Source: Nematostella vectensis (taxonomy: Eukaryota; Cnidaria; Anthozoa; Actiniaria; Edwardsiidae). From it: 64,000 bases of DNA. A model generated the notes under the pieces. The model was not told the DNA's origin. It did not search any database and saw only the letters and a list, made by a program, of their open reading frames with translations. The stretch lies in NCBI RefSeq assembly GCF_932526225.1, contig NC_064038.1, positions 7,873,070-7,937,069 on the forward strand, written 5' to 3'. Below, in pieces: positions 11,253-22,900 of this stretch. The translations under genes were made by a program, and so were the position numbers. The first letter of the stretch is position 1. Each line of letters starts with the position of its first letter.

Positions 11253-11663
11253 TTTATAAAGTATCACGCTTTGTTTTTTTATGCCTATTTAATGATTTCT
11301 TGACATAATCTGCTTTGCAATGTTTAATAAAAACTATAACATAGCTGTTGCTGACAATGGCTCTTTAATCCACAAACTCACAACACAAACCGGAGGCGAC
11401 GTGATTTCTTTTTTATTCTAAGCAGAAATCTATCTACTTTCGAAATACCATATTAATATTATATTTATTTTTCTGATAACTGAACTTCGTTCGACTTCTT
11501 TTCTGCATATTGTAAACAAAAACGAAACAAGTTGAAAAAAACTTGAAAATATTACATGAATTAATCGTTTTCACTTGTTTTTTTTTTATCCATTATAAAT
11601 CCTCATTCCATATCTGGTTTCCTTTTGACTTTGAGACTATCGCGAGAATTTGGTTAAAAAAAA

Positions 11664-11768
11664 GCCTCCCTCGCAGACGTTTTCAGGCAGGCGTCGCTCG
11701 CTCCCCCTCCTCTGTGGAGGAGGAGCGAGCGACGCCTGCCTAAAAACACCTGCGAGGGCCGGAGGCTA
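11664..11768. repeat. GC-rich foldback (palindromic MITE-like), copy 2
   Basis: Second copy of the hairpin, at the same relative position in the second 515-bp block. It shows that the foldback pre-dates the tandem duplication. Confidence 0.75.
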
Positions 11769-12193
11769 GTTTATAAAGTATCACGCTTTGTTTTTTATGC
11801 CTATTTAATGATTTCTTGACATAATCTGCTTTGCAATGTTTAATAAAAACTATAACATAGCTGTTGCTGACAATGGCTCTTTAATCCACAAACTCACAAC
11901 ACAAACCGGAGGCGACGTGATTTCTTTTTTATTCTAAGCAGAAATCTATCTACTTTCGAAATACCATATTGATATTATATTAAATTGAATACTCACAAAT
12001 CCTGCATTCTGCCGAAGGCCATTCAATGGGCATTTATTTTTCTGATAACTGAACTTCGTTCGACTTCTTTTCTGCATTGTAAACAAAAACAAAACAAGTT
12101 GAAGAAAACTTGAAAATATTACATGAATTAATCGTTTTCACTTGTTGTTTTTTAACCATTATAAATCCTCATTCCATATCTGGTTTCCTTTTT

Positions 12194-12960
12194 CTCTGGA
12201 TAGGATTATCCGTTAGAAAGTCGTCGCTATAATTTTAGCAAACGCGATTCAGCCGCCATTTTCCGAGCGTGTCGCTAGTCATAAATCCTGCATTCTGATT
12301 GGCTAATGGTCTATAGTTGGTGTCAGCCAATAATATTTGCTTGTCCACATTTGATCTCTAAATCTACATCCTGTCAGTTGAGAGGATGGTTACGTCTTGA
12401 TCAGGAGCCTCTATGGCACAAAAGGGCAGATCTCAAGGTAGCAAAAGAGACTTTTGTACGGATCCATGGTATTGTGTGAACAAAGTCCTTCCCTTTCTTA
12501 ACAGATATCAGTTCAGCAAGTATACTGTGAAATATGTTACATTCATTTCACACTGTTGATGATGATTATGATGATGAAAATGATAATGATATGATACCAC
12601 CATTTTGTGGTCACGAGTCCCCCGCTAGACTATTCCCCTCTATGCCAGATAGATCTCCCTTGAAGATCCACTTTAAATACATGCCCCCCTCCCCTCCCCT
12701 CCCTGGTCTAGGTCAGATAGATTAGCTCACCTGGAAGACATCTTTCAATTTCCTCAAAATCAGAGGAATAATAAAGTTTTGATAAGGTGACGATAAGTCA
12801 CGACCTGCCTGAGCGCAGCAGCCATTGCGATAAACTGGTGAAACATACAATCGGCGGACCCGACTGGCGTCCTAGAGTGCCATTCCTCCAACGCTCTATC
12901 CAAGTTTAGGGAAGCCTTGCTCGTGCTATGGATTTCCAAAGATACACCCATTAAGAGAGG
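12194..12960 (+). other. Presumed promoter/5' region of the WAP/vWA gene
   Basis: About 770 bp directly above the signal-peptide ATG. A short GAT repeat lies at 12558-12596. No TATA box or other core element is convincing and the transcription start cannot be placed. Confidence 0.35.
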
Positions 12961-13048
12961 ATGGCATTTCGCTTGCAAGCGGCAAGATTGTTTCTCTTGG
13001 TGGTTTCGTTCTACGCAACTTTGTTGAGTTTCTCGTTCGCCCAAGCTC
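12961..13048 (+). CDS. WAP/vWA gene exon 1: signal peptide
   Basis: Reads MAFRLQAARLFLLVV then SFYATLLSFSFAQA: a short basic start, a hydrophobic core and an Ala-x-Ala-like cleavage site. It ends phase 1 at GCTC|GTGAGT. The start is fixed by this secretion signal. Confidence 0.85.
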
Positions 13049-13934
13049 GTGAGTATTTTCTTGTTGCTCTTCGTGAGGAATCGCTAAGTATCTTAAGGGT
13101 AAATTAGGTTTTTGCTTGCTTTAGCGATGACGGTAACCGCTCGCTTTCATATCGCATATCTTTTGACCAAATTAAGAATACTTTACTCAATGCGGATCCC
13201 CGACTATATCGTATTTCCGAATGCCGTATTTCTACTAACAAGATCATAAACATTTAGACCAATAGAGCGCACGTAAAACAGTTTAAAATGTATGAAATAT
13301 CTTGGTGATAAATTAAGACGACTATATAATGTCTTTAGCGTTTAATCTCTTTATCCTGACAAGGCAAATGGTGTTTAAAACTGAAGTATTAGATGGCATT
13401 TAAATTGGAATGTTAATTTCAGGGCTGCACATTGAATATAGTTTCATTTAAAAACCATGCTTCTTAGCGACCGAGTGTTTCAGGTCAAAGGCAAACACAA
13501 TTTGTACGACCTTAGAATGAGCCCATGTTTTCGTGACAGACCTTAACAAGAAGGATACATTTTAGTGCAAATTGATTATATCTGATATTTATGATATCTT
13601 TCATCTGCCTCTGCGATATAAAACACAACTCCCAGAGGGGAATGCAAGAGGGTCTGGGAATAATGCACCAATTTAGTTTCTACTTCGGTCCAAAAAATAT
13701 TATATTTATCAAGATGGAAAAAATATTACTGTAAGGTAAATGAGGTAACCATCTCCCAATGCCAAGCCTCGGACTTTTTCAATCTATTTCACTGTAAATG
13801 TGATCTGTTTTGTTATTGATTTCATAATTATTGTAAATTGATTTTTTTTACGGTGGGCCACAAGTTTGTAAGTGTATCACATTTAAAGTGTTACCCTCTT
13901 AAAATAAAGCTACTACTACTACTACTACTACTAT

Positions 13935-13991
<57 letters not shown>

Positions 13992-16900
13992 ATAATATGC
14001 AAATGTTTAAGAGTTTTGTAAATATGGATAACTCATGCTACTCGTTAGATACAGCCTACCCATGATCCACCACGCGATTTAAAAGGCATAAAAAAATTCT
14101 CTTTGGTCTCTCGGGGTTGGCTAGAATTTTTCACTTTAGGTCCATTCATTTCGGATTTCGCACGCCCCAAGAAAAAAAATCCTGGGTAACGGGTCATTGC
14201 CATAGGCATCTTAATATGTGTAACAAGATATCAAGTATTTTCCCTTTGGTTCAGAAACGCAGAATCTGGTGTGCCCCACAGTACGAACATCGGCACTTAC
14301 ACAACTCAACTGTAAATCGCCCGCGCACAATTGTAATTCTGATAAAGAGTGCCCTGATGGAGAGAAGTGTTGCCCTTTAGGGAGTCAATGCGAGCTTCTT
14401 TGTCGTAAAGCAGTTAAACAAGGTGAGAATTAGATGAATGTGCTGCTAGATTATGCAATGATAATCTTATCTGAAAAGCATTTTGCGCAGAACGAGTGTA
14501 ATTTCTGATCTGTGTTTTACAAGCGCGTGCGGCAGTGCATGATCCCGGGTTTTTTTATCATCGAAAAGCGGGTAAAGCTTAAACAACAAATTTTAAAAGT
14601 AAACATTTTTTACTACCTCACTTCTCCTCGTCGACCTCGTACTTCATCTTTTTGATTTCTATAGTTATTAATCTTCCTCATTTTCATTTTTCAGACAATA
14701 GTAGAATGCATTTTTGAACATACGTAGCGTCAATTTTCGTTATCAAAATTGGAAAGACCTAGTCTTTGAACCTTTGGCTAACCATTTTATTGGCACACCT
14801 TTTTTACATTTGCACGCAATATTTTTCTTCTCGTGAATTTTCCATATCTCAGAACGCTGCGCCGCGGCCATTGACCTAGCCATTCTCTTGGACGCTTCTG
14901 AGGCCATCAGTCCACAAGAATGGTCTAAACTCCTGAAGTTCACCGCTGACCTGATGGACTACTACGGTATCTCCGAGGACGGGACCAGGATTAGTGTCGC
15001 CACCTTTAGCACCGATGTCGACATCGTACTGTCGTTTAACGAGTTTAGCGGAGTGGAGATGAACGCCGCGAGTGTCAAAAGGGGGATACTAGGGGCCAAG
15101 CAGAGCAGAGGGCCTGGCCTGAGGATTGACAAGGCATTAAAAGCCGCGGATAAAGACCTGTTTAACAGGAGATTTGGGATGAGGGAAGATCAGAAAAAGG
15201 TAGGGATATATTATCAATCAGTCTTATAGGTAAGAAACGACATACTTTCCACCTCCCCCATCTTCTAATTCTAGCCCCTTTCCCTCTCCTTTTAACACAC
15301 ATTTACCGCAAAAACTCGAGCGCGTATTTATTCATTCGATTCATTTTTTTTACTCTTTTATTTATTCATTTATTCTTTTATTAATTTATTTTGTTACTGC
15401 GTTTTTCAATATTCTGAGGTCCATATTTCCAAAAGCTTAATCGCCTTCTGGATTTTGTAATTCAAAATCCTTGAAACGTTTCCTGTGACTACCAGTGAAA
15501 TCACGCTACCACTTTAGATACTGACCAATCATAGGGCACCAAATTTAATTCCGTTAGTTTGAATGACGAAAGCCAGACAGCGGTAAAGCAGTTGCAAATC
15601 ATCGACGAAAGTTCGCAAATATCAAAAACCGCAGTAAAAAGATGAAGCTGTGTGCGCTGCAATGTTCTGCTAGCAGTCACGCAACGGTGCATCGTCCCAT
15701 TTCAGGTCTGCCTGTTAGTGACTTCCGGTGCACAAACAAAAGACCAAGGACCCTCTACGCAGCTTGGGACCGTCACCGCCTTACTAAGCGCCAGGGGGGT
15801 CGATATATATGCTGTGGGGGTAGGGGACGGGGTTGACAGCTCTGAGCTCAGGAATATCGCAAGTACTGAGGATTTCATCTACACTGCGAGTTCATTTGAA
15901 GAAATCAACAAGGTTCTAGAGCCGTTTGGCACTGTGCAATGTTCAGGTGGGTACCCTGTGGTTTCCGGTTTCCATGTGCCGATGTAACATCAGACAAAAG
16001 CTACCAAACGAAGGGCAAGAAATCTGTCAGACTACAGACCCATGTAGCATAGAAAATTTCAAAAAGGAGACTACCTGGAGAAAAAAAAACGTTTGACGAG
16101 AAGACTTACTGTCGTAAGTTCAGCAAAGCAGTGGATCGATCTACTGTGTGATAAGGCCACGATGAGGCCTGTATAGCCCAACCTCGGGTTGTCTTTGATT
16201 ACGATTATCATCATATGATTATTGTTTTTCAGGATGCAAGAAACCATTGGACCTCGTACTAGGAATCCCAACATCACGAACTCTAGGCGACGACTTCAAG
16301 CAGATAAAGCTCTTCTTTGTCAACCTGATAGCGCTTTTTGACATCTCCCCTAGCAAGACCCATGTGGGAGTCATTACTTTTAGCGAGTCTGCGCAGATGA
16401 GCCTGCATATGGATAAGATGTACGAACCGCGCACAGTCACAAGGTAAACGAATTTCTTCCGCAAATTAAACAGCTTTCTCAAAGGCTTTCTTAAATGCTA
16501 TAAATGAAGACGCTTGAGCAACGGCTGGCTTTAGAACACTGGCTCGACAGAATGGCCCGAGCTTTTGGGGAGTAAGGGGAGAAGAAACAAACACGAAACC
16601 ACGCGGCACGACGTCGGGACAGGACCTAAATTTATTTCAAAACATGCAGAAATCTCACACTTATTAACACTCTACAAATACGGGCATGACATCTATTTAC
16701 GGAATTTAATACAGGCTACCCAAAATGAGAGAATGAGAAACACTCACACTCTTTACAGCTTACACACGCACGAAATAAAGACGTCTGTTTTATACCGTGG
16801 CACTTGTTTATGCCGCAGGTTTATCAATGACATCACACCGACCGGGGATCAGATGCGTATTGATCGTGCAATCGACACCGCGGGGGATTATGGGTTTACA

Positions 16901-19900
16901 ATTTACGGTGGAGTACGACAGACGATGCCAAAGACCTTTGTGTTGTTTGCGCCCACAAACTCTTCTAGTTCTGCGGCCGCAAACATGAAGGCAGCGGAAA
17001 AGCTCAAAAGCTTAGGCGTGCGCCTACTGATTGTTGGTCTTACCGCTGACATCAACAAAGTGGATTTTTCTTCAGTTGTATCACAGCCCTCGCGGAAGTT
17101 TCTCTTCTCTAGTGCTGCTTATGACGGGTTTACCTCGGTCCGCCACGATATGGCATCTACTTTATGCAATGGTAAGGGTTATTAAAGTGATACCTATATT
17201 AACCGATTGACCCCTCAACAGGCCTGTACCGGCCGTGAGAACTACCAACAATCAAAATATTCATAAATGCAAAATAAGCACCAGATCAAGATACTCACGC
17301 ATCAGCCTAAGGGCTAAATGGTCTTGAAGATATGCACCTACCAAACAGAAGACATGCATACTACCTTTAGCCAGATAATAGCGCAGGTTTTAAGAGAAAT
17401 TTCAAATCGAATATCTCCTCGCGCCCGTTTCTGTTTGCTTCGCTAACTGAGAAAAATGCCCATAAAATTGCGCGCTATTATCCGATAGAAAAGTAGATTC
17501 CAACGCCTATATGGGTAAAAAGTAATTTTTTTAGTACGCATGTGAGCTATCCAATCACAATAGAGTATTAATTTCCCTTGTCAGTGCGTTATGGCGACAT
17601 GTGTCCGTCCCCGGCCAAAAGTCCGAGTTGCCCGATGTTTGTCGTGAATGAATGTGAATCAGACGGTGACTGTAACGAAGCAAGACTGAAATGCTGCCTG
17701 CGAGGCTGTGCTAAGAAATGCGTACCAAAAGTCAAAAGTAGGTAAATATTCACCACTTAGCACATAGAGCAATGTTTGGTCGAGTAGGTAAGTATGTACT
17801 CTTACGTCAGAGAACAATGTTTGGTTGAGTGGGTAAATATGCACTTCTTAAATGATAGGCCTGTGTTTTTTTTTTGTGTAATCGTAAATAGCACAGTGAA
17901 ATTTTCTGGGTGTGTTTAAATAGGACCTTGCCGCGCATTGTTGTACCCAGGATTTGCTTAGAGTATGCGCAATCATAGGTATCATATGAAAAAAGGATAG
18001 TATTTGCAAAGATCCATCAATAAGAAATTACCCACTTTTCGCTGCTGCTAAAGGGCGAGGTAAGGAGTCGAGGGTATTTCCTTAATGGTCATTTTTAGAC
18101 AAGGTCTGGGAAAGATGAGTGATAGACCCCACGTGCCTGAAGAGGAAGAAAATGGGAAGTCATTCATAGGTTTTGGCAAAAAAAAAACATTGTTCAGGGG
18201 GGCAAGTCATATTTCTTTTATTTGCTTCAAAGAACAGTCGCTATTTTTTCATATGTCTTTTAAAAATTAGTGCTCTACAGCAGCGGGGGCAAAGGAGCAA
18301 AGTCCTCCCTTGCTCCCGTGCAAGATACGGCCCTACAAACTTTTAAAATTATTTTTGTATTTTTGTATGACTCTTATCTCTTTTTCTAGATATTTAGGTA
18401 TTGAGCTATCAAACAGCCAATAATAATATGATGCGATTCACAGTTGTTTCTACTTCTGTATAAATTAATCAAATTACCTCTTTATTTTCAAGCTTTATTT
18501 TATCTCGGTTAGTTTAGCGCCGTAGCAAGCCTCAAAATATTAGGGGGGAGGCGGTACGATACGGAAACATCAAGGGGGGGGGGGTACAGCCACGCCCCTA
18601 CCACTCCCTATCAATGGGGGCACAGCCACGCCCCTACTAGTCATTTCCTTATAATTTGGGGGTGGGGCACGTGTTTCCAGTGCTCCACCCCCTGCTACGG
18701 CCCTGTAGTTAGATTGTCTATCATTATTTCTCAGCTTGCTTTGTCCCGATTGACGTGGCTTTTATCATGGACAACTCGGAAAGTGTAAGCTCTGAGAAGT
18801 ACGACTTCGTCAAACGTTTTGTGAAAGATGTCATCATGTCCTACGCAGATGCAGAGAATAGCGCAAACTTTGCTATCGGGCAATACGCTAAATACTTCCA
18901 AACCGGCACCAAACGATTTAGGAACTTTAGGTCAATGGAAGAACTTGACGAAGTTATTAACAGTCTTCGACAAATGTCGAGCAGTGCCGAGAGGAATGTC
19001 GGAGCCGGTTTACGGGGTGCTGCCAACGAATTCTTCCAAGTAAAGAACGGTATGAGACAAGGTTTGCCTCGGTTTTTGATAGTGTTAGCTTCGGCAAATC
19101 CATCGGCAAGCTCGGAGGCCATCGAATCCGCTGTAGTAAATCTTGACAAGGAAAATGTTCGTCGGATTGCGGTCGGGTTTACCGAGGATGCAACGCCGGG
19201 GTTTCTCCGTATGTTGGCGTCGGATCCGAGTCTGATGTTTAGGGTGGATGAGCCGAAAAAGCTGGATAAGGTGATGATGGAGCTGACTCCAATGCTTTGC
19301 CAAGGTAAACATAGACGCCGATTGTAGCACTTGTAATACTGACCAGGCCCGTACCCAGGATTTTTCGAAATCCAAAAAAGTGGACCTAATTTTTTTTCGA
19401 AAGGGGGAGAGGGGTAGGGTTGAGTTTTCTGATAAAAGTCTGACCACCCCCGAAGGAGCAAAATAGAATTTTTATGCCATTGCCGTATCTCCACGCGACG
19501 TTTATTATCGGATTTGGCTACAAAACACGATGATGACATACCAGTGTAATCAAGAATGACTTTTTTTCATCTAATTCGCTTATACTTATAGTTTTGTCTA
19601 CAAATAGCACGTCTATTGCGAACCCGGAAGTCGACTTTCCGCCGTTTCGGGGGGAGCGAACGCACCCCCTGCACCCCCTCCCCCTGTGTACGGGCCTGCT
19701 GACCTTTATTAGAGTTCGGTGATCTCTGTCAGCGTTCACAGTTCAAAGTCTCGTATTAAAAACGTGTTTGTCACTCTAAACTGCTCCACTTAGATTCCAA
19801 TATTCAGCGACCCAACGCTATCGAAATGGGCCCTTTTCCGGGTTCGTTGGTAGGCGTTTATAAACGGGACAGGAAGGAGGGGGCTAAGCCACGCCCATAA

Positions 19901-22900
19901 AAGTCATTTACTAATTTTGTCTTTAAAGAACGGCCCAGCCAATTACACTTTCCTACTGTACCTACTGTTCCCATCTCAAGGACTTGTCAAGTTGGACATC
20001 TCAAGTTGAATTGTGAAAGCATTGAGCATGGAAATGAAATTCACGAAAGTTGCTTAACATGAACCTTGATACTAAAACGAACGTCCCTTGGAGATGTGTG
20101 TTGTTTAGTATCATGCTTTGCCCTTTTTTGTGTTCAGAAAAGCCAGGCCGATGTCCACCTTCAAAGCTTCAAACCGCTAATCAATGCAGCCGTGTCCCCA
20201 TCCCGCCTCAGTCCCTACCGTGTGGAGATTCCGCGCGGAAGCCTGGGCGCCTGCAGAAGGAGAATGATTGGGATTGTCCGGGCGAACAAAAGTGTTGTCT
20301 GCACTCTGACGGATGTCACTTTGTCTGCGCTGAACCGCCTGTTTGTAAGTGCAAACCGAAGGCCATTAAACACGATGCAATTTTTTCCTGCAACTTGCAA
20401 CGAAATATCTGTTGCGTTGCAAGTTGCAAGAAAATTAAAGGGCATTGAAGTACAACCAAACTACTTTGCCTTACCATTGTTAATCTCTTTGACAAACAGA
20501 TTGAGACACCGTTCGCAAAGACAGCGGAAGCGACACTCGATTAAATCTATATCTTCATTTTAACGATCAACATTTTGGGTACTGCTGACATCAAGAAAAA
20601 TATAAAAAAATAATCTGTGCTCTCGTTGTATCGGTATTAGCTTCAAAGTCTTTTATTAGATGATTACTGGACAAAACGATTCATTTTTCTGTTCTTACCA
20701 TTTCGTTTTCCAAATTTTCCTCCCGCGGTATGTTTTATGTCCCTGATGAAAGACAACACGTCTGTCTGCTGATTTGAATGATTAATTTTTGAAATCATTT
20801 TGTCTAGCGTGCAAGAAATCTATGGAGATTCTCTTTCTGGTGGAATCCACTAAGTTTGTGGGTGAGCACGGCTTTAATCGTGTCAAGCATTTCATAACAC
20901 GACTAGTGGAGAATTTCGATGTCAGCGGTACAACCATCACTCTTGCCATGGCAACGTACGCTGACTCTGCCCAGCCCGTGGTACAGTTCAGTGACTCTGC
21001 GGCTTGGAGGAAAGCGGAGTTTCAAAAGGCTGTGCAAGGTGCCTTGTTCTTAGGGGAGGGGAGGGTGCGGACCGCCGAGGCGCTGAAATTCGCCGACAGA
21101 AGGATCTTCACATCCCGCTTTGGCTCACGGGAAGACATCAAGAAGGTATTTTTTTAGGGGGGTGGGGGGAGGGGGTTGTTGACTATTGTCAATACAGAAG
21201 ATTGCCCTAATCGGTTCCAGTTAGTTTAAAAGGGAAGCATGTATCCATCTCTTTTTATACAACCACTCGTCTTAATCGGTATTGGTAGCTAAAACGAGGT
21301 ACCCACCCTACCTTACTTTCATACAGACAATAGTCCTGATCGGTTCGGTTGCTATAACGAGGTACCCACTCAACCTTACTTTCATACAGACAATAGTCCT
21401 GATCGGTTCCGGTCGCTATAACGAGCTAGGTCCCCCTTCTACCTTACTTTCGTACAGACAATAGTCCTGATTGGTTCCGGTCGCTATTACGAGGTACCCA
21501 CTCAACCTTACTTTCATACAGACAATAGTCCTGATCGGTTCTGGTCGCTATTACGAGGTACCCACTCAACCTTACTTTCATACAGACAATAGTCCTGATC
21601 GGTTCCGGTCGCTATTACGAGGTACCCACTCAAACTTTCTTTTATACAGACAATAGTCCTGATCGGTTCCGGTCGCTATTACGAGGTACCCACTCAACCT
21701 TACTTTCATACAGACAATAGTCCTAATCGGTTTGGTCGTTATAACGAGGTACCCACTCAACCTTACTTTCATACAGACAATAGTCCTAATCGGTTTGGTC
21801 GTTATAACGAGGTACCCACTCAACCTTACTTTCATACAGACAATAGTCCTGATCGGTTCCGGTCGCTATAACGAGCTAGGTACCCGCTCTACCTTACTTT
21901 CATACAGACAATAGTCCTGATCGGTTCCGGTCGCTATTACGAGGTACCCACTCAACCTTACTTTCATACAGACAATAGTCCTAATCGGTTTGATCGTTAT
22001 AACGAGGTACCCACCCAACCTTACTTTCATACAGACAATAGTCCTAATCGGTTTGATCGCTATAACGAGGTACCCACTTATCCTTACTTTCATACAGACA
22101 ATAGTCCTAATCGGTTTGGTCTTTATAACGAGGTCCCCACTCAACCTTACTTTCATACAGACAATAGTCCTAATCGGTTTGGTCGTTACAACGAGGTACC
22201 CACCCAACCTTACTTTCATACAGACAATAGTCCTGATCAGTTCCGGTCGCTATTACGAGGTACCCACTCAACCTTACCTTCTTACAGACAATAGTCCTGA
22301 TCGGTTCCGGTCGCTTTGAAGAGGCTGGATTGGCGGTGGCGATCGCAGAGAAACTGTACGGCGAAGGAATCAACCTCGTGGCTGTTGCTATTGGCAACAG
22401 TCCTGACTTTCCGGCGCTGGGGCGATTGGTCGTGAACGAGCGCCATGAGGTCTTTCCTATCCGCTCAGAGACAGCGCTCGAAGGACAACGCAGACCCCTT
22501 GTGACCGCCATATGTGTCGGAGGTAGGTAAACTTAGGTAGCGTTACGGCTAAGGGGCGGACCATTAGAATAGTGGAGGGGTGGGGGGGTAGGGGTGGGGA
22601 GTTTTCATTCGTTTTTTTTTTGTCTCCAGGACGTGCATGAATTTTTCTGTCTTGTTTGGGCTGAATGTATTTTTATTCAAGGCCTTGTTCCTTAATCTCG
22701 GTTTTTTATTGGCTAGCAATGCAATAAAAAAATTCGCAACATTGGCGCCGTTAAAGCAGACTTCCTGAAATTTGCTGATATGTTATTCCCCCAACAACAA
22801 AAAATATGGGTGAACATCTGCTAGTTACGAGCAGATCTTGGCTTATAAAAGTTATTACGGTTAGATAAGAAGAGGAAAATAGCTGTGTCATGCAGTGGTG

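Larger units (their letters stand above)
11111..12193. repeat. Tandem direct duplication of a ~515-bp block
   Basis: Copy 1 is 11111-11625 and copy 2 is 11626-12193; both begin 'tgactttgagactatcgcga' and both run through 'accggaggcgacgtgatttc' and 'cattccatatctggtttcct'. Copy 2 carries an extra ~50-bp insert near 11985-12035. Each copy contains one GC-rich foldback. Confidence 0.85.

Noticed and set aside
18841-19539. 232-aa minus-strand frame
   Set aside because: Shadow of vWA3 exon 8, which has a full domain, splice sites and matching phases on the plus strand.
21282-22319. Repeating frames on both strands (ITRYPLNLTFIQTIVLI and its antisense)
   Set aside because: They follow the 63-bp array units; no start context or independent family signal. 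Only the final unit belongs to a real exon. Possible use of units as microexons is kept as a finding, not a gene.
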